From Paramecium pentaurelia (lineage: Eukaryota > Ciliophora > Oligohymenophorea > Peniculida > Parameciidae), in the NCBI GenBank assembly GCA_905183005.1, contig CAJJDO010000070.1:357948-421947 (forward strand): 64,000 nucleotides of DNA, read 5' to 3'. Made by a program: the position numbers and the translations under genes. Below are positions 24,372 to 37,700 of this stretch, piece by piece. A model generated the notes under the pieces. That model searched no databases, was not told the origin of the DNA, and saw only the letters and a program-made list of their open reading frames with translations. Numbering within the stretch: position 1 is the first letter of the stretch; every line of letters starts with the position of its first letter.

Positions 24372-26640
24372 ATGAAATTCGTATTTTATTTGTGTTTAAT
24401 TTTAGTAGTATGCAAAGGAGGTAAAGTTAATAAGAAAGCAAATGTTTTAATTGATGATATAGTTAAGAGCATGAGTTTAGCAGAAAAAATAGGCTAAACA
24501 ACTCAAGTTGATTTTATATATTTGAATGATGCTTAAGGAAAAACTTAATATGAAAAGATCAAGGAATGGAATCTTGGATCTTTGTTAGTGGGAGGAAATG
24601 GATGTCCTGATAATGATGGTAATATTTCTTCATCAGGAACTTGTATGAATGCCAACAATTAATTATGGAAAAAAGTTGCAGACCTAGCATTAGCTTAAGG
24701 AATTTCTGTTTAAGTAGATATAAGTGAAGAAGAATAAGAAACAGTGATCATAAAACCATTACTTGGTACAGATGCTATACGTGGTAATCAACATTCTGTT
24801 GGAGAAATACTATTTCCACATAATATTGGTTTGGCAGCATCAAACAATGTTGAAAACTTTAGAAATTCAGCAAAATGGATGAGAGATAGTGTGATTGAGA
24901 CTGGATTTAATTTTGTATTTACACCAACAGTTGCTGTATCACATAATCCATAATGGGGTAGATTCTATGAAACTTTGGGAGAAAATACAGAAAAAGTATA
25001 ATAATATTCCAAAGCATTCATTGAAGAAGCCTAAAATATTCAAAATGACAAAATACTAGGAGTTCTAACTTCAGTAAAACATTTTATAGGGGATGGAGCT
25101 ACTATAAATGGATATGAAGAAGGAGATTCTATTGTAGATGAACAATTTATGGATGTCTTTATCGAAGATAATATAAAAGGATATAAAGGAGCTGTTGAAG
25201 CATAGACAGGTAATGTAATGGTCAGTTATGATGCAATTAATGGTGTGGCTATGAGTGTACATCCATTTGTTAATTCAATATTGAAAGCATCAATAGAGGA
25301 TGGAGGTTTAGGATTTGAAGGATTTGTTATTAGTGATTATAATTCAGTTATCAAGACAGCTTTAATTGATTTACCAAGATAGTCTTAAAAAATGCCATTG
25401 GATAAGGCATATGCTGATTCATTTAATGTAGGAGTTGATATGTAAATGATTTCTGATAAGGTTGAAGATTATTAAGAAATGATTACTTTATTAGTGAATG
25501 AAACTGATCCATAAAAACCAAATATAAATATGACAAGGTTAGATGATGCAGTTAAGAGAATATTAACAATCAAAGATAAAATGGGATTAATTTAATATAG
25601 TGAGACTATTATGAAGAAGTATGATTTATAAGAAAAGAAGAAAATTGAAATAGTCAAGGATAAAGAATAAGAATATCAAGATGCTTTATAAGCAGCTCTT
25701 TAATCATTAGTTTTATTGAAAAATCAAGTAAATACACTTCCTATTAACAAAAATTCAATTGAACATGTTATTTTATTAGGTGATAGATATATCCCAGTTG
25801 GAAATGGATAATTTAAATTATTTTAAGATTATGATAATATTGGTGCTTAAAATGGTGGGTGGACAATTAGATGGTAAGGTTATAATGGTAATGATTATTG
25901 GACTGGAGATTTGAAGATTTAATCAAAAGCTTCATCAATCTTAGATGCTATTAAAGAAAGATTCTAAGAAGCCTAAATTTATTATCCAAAATATTCCAAT
26001 CCTACTAATTTAGATGCTATACTTTAAGATAGAAATACCTTTAGAAACTAATTAATTGCAAATTAAGATTAATTCTCATAAGCAAATACTATAGTCATTC
26101 ATGTATTAGCAGAAAATCCATATGCTGAATATATGGGTGATGTTAATTGTTAATATTGTTAAACTAAAGATAAAATAGGTTGTTTATACAATAATCATGA
26201 TAATGTTTATCTAACAGAATCATAAGCTACAAGATTAGAAATCAAAACAGGAGCATATGAAAAATAAGTATTAATATATATAAAATACTTAGTTAATTAA
26301 CAATGTCCTTAAAGGTTTAAGTAAAGTTGTTACTGTCTTAATCAGTGGCAGACCAATGTTAATAGATGATCCATTATCTATTAGTAATGCTTTTATAGCA
26401 GCATGGCTACCAGGAACAAGTGGTGGTGAGGCCATAGTAAAGTCTATTTTTGGTGAATATGGATTTGGAGGACCAGATAAACTATTTAATAAATTACCAT
26501 CTCCTTGGATTTCTACTTTAGATTCAATTAAAGATTATCCAAAATATGATTCTGATACTGTACCTAAAATTGAAGATCCAAAATTTGAAACTGAATTTGG
26601 ACTAGAAACAGATATAATCAATTATCCAATTCTAGAATGA
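24372..26640 (+). CDS. Glycoside hydrolase family 3 (beta-glucosidase-like), secreted
   Basis: Exo-acting beta-glycosidase, probably secreted or in food vacuoles. Signal peptide MKFVFYLCLILVVCKG. The first domain (TIM barrel) shows LLGTDAIRGNQHSV, ILFPHNIGLAAS, FTPTVAVSHNPQWGRFYE, SVKHFIGDGAT and the nucleophile in GFEGFVISDYNS (Asp at 25335, about residue 321). The second (alpha/beta sandwich) domain begins SLVLLKNQVNTLPINKN and carries the acid/base region near YNGNDYWTGD. A 25-nt intron, 26268-26292, joins it to the final exon (VVTVLISGRPMLIDD and AFIAAWLPGTSGGEA), which holds the end of the active-site wall. Length about 745 residues, normal for GH3. A purine-rich stretch at about 24716-24740 starts GTA and ends AAG but is left in because the frame is open. 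Substrate cannot be read from sequence. Confidence 0.93.
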
Positions 26641-26841
26641 AAAACATAATATATATATATTAATTATTCATTAGTATATTTAATATAATTCAATATATGT
26701 AATTGTTAATGATTTTGAAAAGAATGTGTTCTTGTAAGATATTGAAGTGATCATTATATTCAATTTGCATTATTATATTTTTTTAATTCTATCATATTAT
26801 AAAAAACTTTGAGATTTAGATTTGCAAAAATATTTTTTACA

Positions 26842-29800
26842 ATGAATATATAAAACTTTTAGGAGTTCTTTCCTAATGATTATATTCATCTTCTCTTAGC
26901 AGCTTTTAGTGCAGAAGAAACAGGAACTAAAGGGGGATAATGTCCTTTAAAAATATCAGATGATGTAAAGTTTAAATAAGAAACTGAAATCTATAAATTT
27001 ATGAAATAAGAGAAAGAAGTAGATATGAATGAACATTTAAAATTTTGGAAAATATCTGAGATTTTTGATAATTCAAAATCTGGATATTTAGGTTTATTAT
27101 TAGAAAATAAAGAAAAAAGATAATTAGTATTATCACATAGATCAACTAATTTCAAATTATCTTTCTGTAGCAATCTGTTCAAATAATCAGGTGTTTAATG
27201 TGATATTATGTCAGTTGTTATAGGTGTTTTTTCAACTCATTAAGCATAAGCATATTAGGCTACTTAATAAGCAGTATAGAAGGCTAGAGATTTGAAATAT
27301 TCTCTATCATTTTGTGGTCATTCTTTAGGAGCATGGTTAGCAGAATTAAGTGTTTATTATTGTCACTAATTATTTAATCCACCTTTTCCAAATGTAAAAG
27401 CAGTGACCTTTGATGGACCAGGCAGTTTTGAAATGATGTAGTAAATGGATTAGCAAACTATAAAAGGATAAAGCTAGTTATTTTATCCAGAATAATTTGA
27501 TATAGTATTTTATTTATCTGCCCCAAATATGGTTAATTGTATGAATTCTCATATTGGGATTGGGTATAGATTATAATAAGAAAATTTTGCTTCAATTTAA
27601 CTTCCTAAGTGTATTAACAAAGTTACTGGAATGCTTTAGACATATGTAGATTCTCTGGAGACAATGATAGGACATTAACTTAAATGTATTATACCAATGT
27701 TTGATCACCAAACTGGAAAACCGAAACTGGAGCATTACTCAAGAATTATAAAATGGCCATCAATAAAATATAAAAACTACTCATAATAAAGTAAAATACA
27801 TTTGGATACAATACTTTTGATGATATATCCAATTGGTCTAAAGATATTGTTGGTAAAAATAATGACGAAATATTTTGTTAATATGTCTAATTATGTAACA
27901 TCTTGTTCAGTTTTCGTTGGATTAATAGAATATTTTCGCGGAAATATTAATTTTGATCAATTTAATAAAATTCATGAAATTTTAAATAAAACAAATTAAT
28001 ATTAACCTAAAGTAAAAAATTAGGAAGAATTTGATTTATAAATAAAGGGCGGCTATTATATGAATAATCCAAATGAATATGAAAGGAACACGTGCAATCC
28101 TAAATTAATTGATCATATTGATGAACATCTTATTAATATAAAGATAAATACTTAAAGGATTGATAATTCATCATGTAAAAGAATATTTAAATAAATTTTA
28201 ATTTAGATTTCAAATACTTATGAATATAAGAAGAGAGGTTTTTAATCATGCATTACAATTAAGCAATAATTTAGAGATTAAATAAATATTAATATTTTAT
28301 TAATATTTTAAGAGATCAAATAAGAATGATAATAAGAGATTATTAGGAAGATTTTGAACAATTTTTGAATGAAAATCCATACTTTGATAATAAAAAAATT
28401 ACCTGTTTTTTCAATAGGTTATTTTTATATGATGAAAATTATGTTTAGAGAAAAGAATTAGAATAGATTGAAAAAGCATTCTCTTAATCAAATGTTGTTG
28501 TCATAACTGGACCTTCACAATTTGGAAAAACTACATTAGCTTATTAATATGTAAAAAAACTTAAAGACGAAATCAATGCCATAGTATTACCATTTAATGC
28601 TGAAAATAATTCAACATTGTATTCGGATCTTCAATATTATCATCATCATTTATATCAAATACCCAATTAAACCTTTACATTTGAATATTTATAGTAAGAT
28701 TTATTGGCTAAAATTTAAAATACCAATTAATAATTAATTATCATATTTGATAATGTCAAAAGTCTTGATATAATTTAAACCTTAATCACTAATCTAAAAT
28801 AATTACATAGAATAATAATAACAACAGTTAATAATCAAATATTTTCTTAAACTAATTATTAATTGTTAAATATTTCAGCATTGACTGAATAAGAATGTCT
28901 CAATTATATTAATAATTCTATTCATAAGAGAAAATTGAATGATGAATAAAAGAAGATGCTAATACAATCTTCTAATAGCATTCCTAAGCTTCTTCATATT
29001 TATATAGCTTAATTAAACAATCCAGATAATGTGCTTGAATAAACTGAAATAATATTGAAAAATTTAAATTAATCAAATAAATACAGCAGTCTAATAGAGT
29101 AAATATAAGATGATTTTTGTATAAAAATACTGAAATATATCTCATGGTTATATCCAAATAAAATTGAAATGCATTTAATATAATAATTACTATAAACTAC
29201 TGAATCAAATAAAGAAAATACAATATAAAAAGGTTTAATAAAACTTTCAAAATTAGGATTTATTAGTATATTAGGAAATTAATGTATTATGATAGATACT
29301 GTTATCTAAGAGGAATGTAGAAGACTACAATAATCTTAAGAATATTTATTAGAAATCTTAAAATAGTTTTACGAATGGTTACCTGATATTTAAACTGAAA
29401 AACATACTATAAATGCATAGGAAATAGCATAATATTATTATATACATGTAAAAGAAGTAATAACTCTTATAGAATAAAAACATCTATTTAAATATTTTTT
29501 AAATAACAATTTTGATCTATTTGAATATGCAACTATGATTACTTTAAAATTAAGTATTGTTTATCAGTTTTTAATTCATGATTATTAGTCTAGCTAAAAA
29601 TATTTAGACCTTTTTGGCGAACAATATTATCAAGCTATGAAAACTATGAATTCCATTAATCTTTAAGCACTCACTATTGCTATAATCAACAATACTTAAT
29701 TATATTTAACTATGAATAAAAAGTAAGAAGCACTTACAAATTCTGTTTTATTTTAAATTATTGAAACAGAAATATTTGAGATCTCACCTTTTCTTAAATC

Positions 29801-31355
29801 AAATATGTATAATTAACTAGCAATTTTATATTAGTAATATTAATAGTATGATCTATCTAATTAACAATTAGAGAAATCAAAGAAGATAAAATGTCTAAAT
29901 TAAAGTGAAGATGATCTTAGAATTCAAAAAATACTAATGATATAAGCAGAGAACTTTTTACTTTAAAAATATTATAATTAAGCATAAATCCTATATAAAA
30001 AAGCTTTATAGCATTTGTAATTAATTGAAAATAATAATACTCTAAGAGAAGTTTAGTTAATTAAAGCTTAATTATATTATTAATTCGGTAGAATATCTTT
30101 TAAATTAAAACAAGATTCTTAAGAAACTTAAAAATATTTTGATGTAGCTGTTAAAATTTGGTAAGAGAAACTTAATAACATAGAATCCATTGAAATGGCT
30201 AATTTCTAATACAATATTGGATTAGTCTTCAAATAAATGAAAAGATATGATGAATCTCTTAACGCACTAGAAAATGCAGATTAATAAAAAAAGAAAATTA
30301 TAGGAGAAGAAAAAAATGAATAATTTGCAGTAATATCTTATTAAAAAGGATTGATAATGATAGAAATGAAAAAAATAGATTAAGCAGAACAAGAGTTAAT
30401 TAAAGCATAAAATATTATGTAAATATCAAATAATTTTAAATTAAAATCTAAAATTGATTTATAATTAGCACTAATAAATGAATAAAAAGGCTTAAAGTTT
30501 GAGTTTATCAAAGCCTTAGAAGAATTGATAAGCAAAAAGAGAAATCATTATGCATATATTCATCCTTCAATAAATAATGATATATTGAGTTTAGCTGATG
30601 CTTATGAGAAAATACTTAAAGATACTGCAAAATAAACAGTACTTTATTAATTAATTTACTTCATAACTATTTTGCATGAAAGTTAAATTTAATGTTATCA
30701 ACAAAAAAATCCAATTACTGATTAAATAGAGTAAGCCAAATTTTAAGCTAATTATAAATAAATTAATGCAAATTGGCTTAGAAAAAACAATTCATAAAAT
30801 ATTATAAAAAGGTTTTAACCAAATTTCTTTGAATTGGATTTATAAAGAACTTTGATATTAAGAAGTGGAATAATAACTAAAGAGGAATTTGAAATTAAAT
30901 AAATTCTTCAAACATCAACTCTAAATTATATAAGATAATATACCTTTGAAGGAAAATGGGAAAGAAGTATATTATCTGGGTTTACACTATAAGGTGTCTA
31001 AAATTTTATAAACAGAAAACATTTAAATAATTAACTTAGAGGAGAATTGAATAAAAATTAGAATTTAAAAATAACATTGATGCTTTGTTTTGAAGCAATC
31101 AATATTGGAATAGTACAATCAAATTTTGAATACATTTCATTTGCTAATCGTTTTATTACCAAAATAATTCGATATCAATAAATGTAAAATTTCTTAGAAG
31201 ATGTTATTTAATTACATCCTGAATATTTTATTGATGGAAAAATTCTAAAGTCTTTAGTAAACGATAATACTATCTTACAAGAAAATTTAGGAAATGAAGA
31301 GAAAAAAATTAGTTCTAATAAAATTATAAGTGATATTATATTCAACATGTGTTGA
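26842..31355 (+). CDS. Lipase-like hydrolase / NB-ARC-like NTPase / TPR fusion (NLR-like candidate)
   Basis: About 1,490 residues in three parts. (1) Residues 1-400: class-3-lipase-like alpha/beta hydrolase, with LSFCGHSLGAWLAELS (Ser about 161), AVTFDGPGSFEM (Asp about 191) and NSHIGIGYR (His about 237), a complete candidate triad. (2) Residues about 540-900: P-loop NTPase, Walker A ITGPSQFGKTT (Lys about 554), Walker B LIIIFDNV (Asp about 628), then IIITTVNNQIF, LLNISALTEQECLNYI and SNSIPKLL, in the order of NB-ARC motifs (LLTTR, L..L, GLPL), then a winged-helix-like region. (3) Residues about 930-1490: helical repeats, TPR-like, e.g. AENFLLQKYYNQAQILYKKA. A 26-nt intron (28238-28263) joins parts 1 and 2 in frame; without it part 1 stops at 28327, one base after an ATG for part 2. 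Between 27.7 and 27.9 kb the better-looking frame changes, so residues 290-390 are uncertain. Confidence 0.75.
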
Positions 31356-31795
31356 GATTGGTTTTTTGAATTTATTTCAAAGCTACAAAATTAATTTTAA
31401 AATCCTAAATAATATCTCTTTATTATTTTTTTATGCTAAAATTTTTTCATTATATTTTTAAATATAGATAAATGAACAAATATTTTGAATTTATATAATT
31501 TTCTTGATAATATATTTTTATATTAAATATCAACCAACTTTAATTTTTTTTAAATATTGTAAAATTAAAATTAATTAATTTTTATAAGGCAAGTCGCAAT
31601 ACAAATTTAAATAAATATAATACTGAATTTGAGCTGAAATGCTTCAAAAATTGCTTTAAAATATTTTAGATATATTTTTATTCTGGATTACATCTAAGTT
31701 AAATCTATAATTAGACTTTTTTATAATATTAATCATTAAATTTTATATACAAAATTTTTGAATTATAATTATAGATACTTTTAAGTAGTATTAGA
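31356..31795. other. Intergenic spacer (AT-rich)
   Basis: About 440 bases, more than 80 per cent A/T, between two large plus-strand genes. Nothing recognisable inside. Confidence 0.55.
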
Positions 31796-34700
31796 ATGAT
31801 TGCATATTTTATTTTTATATTATTATTTTATAGATAAACAAATGCTACTAAGAATACTTACAACAATACAAGTCTTGCTAATGCAAAATTTTGTTAAAGG
31901 TTAAAATCTTTTATCGATTTTTAGCTATGTTAGATGCCTCAAAAGATTCTACTAATGATGCTGTCGTAATTTTAGCAGTTTCTACTATTTTAGGAAAGGA
32001 AAACTCTATTCCTATAGGGTCTTTAATGGGGGGTACAACATTATATATGAAAGTAAAAATATCAAATAATATTTTAGGTTCTAGGATTAGATTAAACTGC
32101 TAGTAATAATGCAGTATATGTTGGGAAATACCCTTGTATAATATCAGACAAAGGCGTTAATGGTCTATTTGTAAATTGTAAAACAACAAAATCTAATCAA
32201 AATGACCATAACTTATTAAACTTAAAAATTATGGTCAAGGTCTAAGATAAACCAGACTCTATTTGTACATTCAGTTACACATACTGCCATTTTTCCTATA
32301 CTCCATAAAATACACCAAAATTATTTTATGTGACTCCAAGATCTAATTACCCTAGGATGTTTAGTTATTGGAGGGCTAAATGGGTTATATCTAGTAATGC
32401 AGTAGAGTACTTAGAAGGATAATTTATGGGTTCAAATAGATGTGACAGATTCTCCATTTAAGATCTGTATCCGAAGTAAATAAATTACTAGGATGATAAA
32501 GTAGTATGTTAGGTTTCAGCTGAGATCCAAGCAGGTTACTATGATTATACAATAAAATCATAGAATGGATATTAGATTAATTCATTTGGGTTAAAATAGA
32601 AAAAAGTATATTCTGACAGGATGTATAACTCAAAGTATTTATATAAAATATTAAAGAGTTGTTCCCATAATAACAGGACTTAATACTAATTTCGCATCAC
32701 CTGAAGGACAAATTTTAGAGATTTTTGGATTTGGATTCAGTCCCTTTGCTCATTAAAATAGAGTTAAGATTTCAGGTTAATCTGAAAGTATAGAAGTCAT
32801 AACTTCTACTCCAACAAGTATAAAAGTTAAGATACCTAAAATATAAAAATAATTAGAAAACTCTATATATATTTAAGGAAGTGGATTACATTATACAAGA
32901 TGGAATATATCAGGTTTAAATTATAATTGTGGATCCTTTAGATAATAGATTATTACTAATATGGCTTAATTAGATGAAAGAATTAAATTTGATGGGATAT
33001 ATCCTGAACCTGATGTTCAAAGTACATTTGGAGAATAATATGGATAATATTTTCGAGGTTTTTTAAAAGCCCCTTTTACAGGTGTTTATAGATTCTATAT
33101 ATCATCAGATAATTGTGCATAATTTTATATCTAAAAAACAGAAATTTTTAAACCAATTAGACCTGATAATCCAATAGCAGCTAGTAATTGGAATCCTTAT
33201 AGAAATTATTGGTTTGAATCTTTAAGTTATACTTCTGCCATTAAATCAATATCATAACCTATTACTTTAGAAGCAGATAACTTTTATTACATTGAAGTTT
33301 ATCATATTAATGAAATATCAGAAGGTCATTTGACATTATCGATGGAAATAGAAAGTGAGACTATAAAATCTAATTCATTAAATAGTATTTATTAAATATA
33401 AACTACTTATACACCAATTAAAGAAGTGATAGAATTCACTCTTTATAATTAAAATGAAAATACATTATTAAAAGGTAATTACAGACTTAGATTCACTTAT
33501 GGAATCTAGAAAACTCCACAAATAGATACTTTTTATATCTATACTAGTAGTGAATTAACTGCTAGTTCAAGTGCTAATGCAATGAAAAATGCAATATAAA
33601 GTAGTGGTGCACCTTATTATATTACTGTAATAAGCACAAAATTGGATTATAATGGAAATACATTAGATGATTCTGTAATATCTTTTGCTGGATATAAATA
33701 TACAATAACTTTTGATTCTCATAGAGGATCTTAAATGTATAGAGCACTTCCAAAGATTGTTTAATAAACACTTAATGGAGGTATTATTGGTTCAACAGTT
33801 GAATGTATTTAAGAACCAGCTGATCCAATTAGTGGATCATTTCAATTATCAATGATAATTAATGGATAAGAAACTTTATTTTAAGTAACAGATAATGACT
33901 ATGATTTGAAATTTGATGTATCAACAACAATAATAGCAAATAATATTGAAAAATTAACAGGTTAATCCCCTTTTGTTTGGACAGTTGGATAACCATAAGA
34001 TGGATAGAAATGGTTTATTGTATTTAGAACTCATTTTGAAGGTCTTTATGATTTTAGAGTATCAAATAATTTATTAGTATCTGGTAATATAATAGAAAAT
34101 GAATTCATTTTAGCTGGATGTTAAAAGTAATCAATTTGTGATTTAACCTTGGGTGATCAAAAAACACCAACTTTATAATCATATTCAATAAGTGGATCTC
34201 TCTTATCTTTATCATTATAAGAAGGAGTTGATTTAACAATAACAACAATTAATATAGATATTGAATATGCAGGAGCAGATTGTACTAATATTTAAATAAT
34301 TAATTATGCATCTCCATACACTATAATTTGTAATTTAGAATAATTAAATGGATTAAATATTAAAGAAGCAGGAGAAAAGTAAATACCAATTATTCATCAT
34401 AAAGATATTGGTTTTTCTAAAATAGATTAAAGTATAATAGGTGAAAATGTTGATCTTTAAATATCTTCAATTTAACCTAATTCTGCTTCTTCAGATGGAG
34501 GTACGACAATCACAATTAATGGTATGGGCTTCCCTAAAAATTTAAATAGAGATTTTATATTTTAAATTGATAATTAAAATATTAAACCATTATCAATTTC
34601 AAATACTTAATTAATATTTATAGCTCCAAAATAACTAAGTGGAGGAATTGGATCCATATCACTTTAATTTAATTCAAAAATAGCTACAAGTTTATTTACT

Positions 34701-37700
34701 TATGATGAATCATTAAGAATTCAAGTAACAAGTTTATAATTTTATTAAAAATCACCATTATTTAAAGGTGATATGACAATTACTGGAGTCAATTTTGGTA
34801 ATATCATAGAAGATATTAAAGTTACATTAATTGGAAATAAATCTTATAATGTAAAAGTATTATCAATTACTGATACATAAATTAAAGTCTATTTAAGAGG
34901 AGGAATGCCTGGTAATTATAGAATTATTGTTACAAGAAAGAATTATGGTGATTCATATGCAAATAATGATGATAATTTATTTTAATATATAATACCAATT
35001 AATAGTGTAACTTTAGAAGATGGAACTAGTTAAGCAAAAGGTTCTGAAGCAGGAGGTACAGTTATTAAGATTACTGGATCAAATTTTGTATAAGGAGAAA
35101 CTCTTGTATTTATTGGTAAGGCTGTTAATTGGATATGTGAAATAGATGAAACTAGATTTACAAGTGAAATAATCTATTGCACAGTTCCAAATTTTATACT
35201 TAAGAACCATAATTAGTAATAGTTACATTATAAATAACACTTGAATCAACTTGTTTAGATAGTACTAATAATTGTTAATTTACATATGATAATGAATTAA
35301 GTTGTATTTAAAGGTCCTATAACATAAACAGCAACAACTAATTTAATTGATAATACTTTTACTTATACAATTCCAAATCTACCTTAAGGATATTATACTA
35401 CTTACATATTAACTGAAAATGGCTATGCTGATAAAATATGGATTAGTATAATAGAATTAAGTATTACAACAATTGACAATGCTGCTATAGGAGGATAAAT
35501 ATTAACAATAAATGGTATAGATTTTAATGTTAATCAACATCCAAATGTAAAAATTGGATCAACAATATGTACTGAATTATAAGTAATATCGAGTGTATAA
35601 ATTAAATGTAGAATGACAAGATAATCAGGAACTTCAGCAATTGTAACTTTAACTTAATTACCTTCTGAGAATAATTCAGCTACTCCTTATACTGTTGAAT
35701 TTACTTTATCTATTAAATCATAATAAAATTCTCCTGTTATCACATCTATAAATGGTGTTGTTTACAATATTAATAAAAAAGCTAATGTAGTTTAGACTGG
35801 TAATGTAGTACTTGTATTCAGTGGAAGTATGTTAAATGGTAGTAGTGTTTTAGTAATATTGGAATACATGAGTAATAAAATTAGCGGAGTAGTATCAGAA
35901 CTATCAGATACAGCAGTAACTTCAACATTTACAGATATACCAGCAGGAGTTTATTCAATTAATATTTTAATAGATAATAATTATGCGTATTTTATTGATT
36001 TAACATAATAAACACTTATAGTAAATACAGATATTCCTATTTCAAATAATCCAACTATTTCTTATGTAGGTGGAGCTATAATTACATTTACTGGTAAAGG
36101 ATTTGATTAAAATACTCATTTCACTTCTGTATTATTATGTGGATTCAATTGTCCAATTACTTAAGCATCATATACTACTCTTTCATGTGAAACTCCTAAA
36201 TTATTAACAAAATCAGTTTTTAATCAATACTCACCACTCCAAGAACCTCCTAGATACATAAAACCATCTGAAGTATTATTACTAACTGATTGATAGTGGA
36301 TCTTCTATTTCCACATTTTTTGATCTATAATAATCAACATATTATAGTTCTTCTAGTGCATCTAATTGTTTCATAGAAGTTGACTTTGGTAAGAGTAGAG
36401 TATTAAAACTACATTAATTAAGATATCTTCCAAGAATAGACATCTAGGCAATCATCTTAAAAGGTGCTGTATTCCAATATACAACAGATAGTATACTTTG
36501 GTAAACTATATTAACAGTGGATTAAACTGTTCATACAGGTTGGAATATTTATGTTCCTGCTGTTGATATTTCAGATATTAAAGCAATTAGATTATTTGAC
36601 TCATAAGGTGTAACTGGATCATCTTGTTAATTAGCAGAAATAGAATTGAAAGGATGGGTTTTATCAAATAGTAATAATGATTACATAATTCCAACACTAT
36701 GTGATGCTGATATTATAATAAATGGATATGAAATAGATACAATATCTGGATCAGCCATATATTCTTCAAATAGTGTTCCAATTGTAAATACTGTTGATCC
36801 TTAATCTGGAAGATTTAGTGAAGAAGCAGTCATAACAATATCTGGTACAGGATTTATAAATGGTTAAACTACAGTTTCTATTGATGGAGTTAGTTGTAAT
36901 ATTTAAAGTGTTTCTGAGACTTAAATTATAGGCTAAACTGGTATCAAAGATTTAGATTTCACTTAATTAAATGGTATATTTTAAGTTAGAGTTAATGGAA
37001 ACTTGGCTGTCAATAATTAATAATTTATATATGCTACAAAATGGTCAGATATTAATACTTGGGGAGGATATGAATATCCTGGAGATGGAGATTCAGTTAT
37101 TGTTAATGCAGGATAAACATTAATTGTAGATGTTTAAACACCTAAATTAATGTAAGTTTTAGTAGAAGGCACATTGACATTCTCTGATGATTTAGATACA
37201 TCAATGGATGCACATTACATTATTATAAGAGAAGGAAAATTCAATATAGGTACTGATTCTATAGCACATTAACATAAAGTATAAATTACTTTACATGGTA
37301 ATGAAGAAGATGTATAAATGCCAGTAATGGGTAATAAAGTATTAGGATGTCACTAATGTCAATTAACTATTCACGGAAAAGAGAGAATACCAACATGGAC
37401 ATTATTATCTACTACAGTTTAAGCTGGAACTACTCAAATTAAAGTAGATGATTAAGTAGATTGGTAAATTGGATAATCAAGATTGTATAAATTTCCTTTT
37501 AATAATTCAAATTATTCTAAATTTTTCATCAGTATTAAAATGCTAAAGTTTATTTAATCATTCGTATAAATGAAATGATTTCATTTTTATAAATCAAAAA
37601 ATTTAAAATAATAAATATTTACAATACATTTGAATGTCCTGGATTGATTAATTTTTTAATAGAAGATTAAACTGGACATTTCTTTGGAAAAGTTAGCCAA

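Noticed and set aside
28320..28332. ATGA overlap of a stop and a start, as in bacterial operons
   Set aside because: This is a eukaryotic window with mini-introns; a 26-nt intron joins both parts in frame, so the overlap is better read as coincidence.
37490..37620. Possible retained internal eliminated sequence (IES) in the fibrocystin-like gene
   Set aside because: TA dinucleotides are everywhere, no clear TAYAG ends were seen, and removing it would not restore the missing beta-helix.
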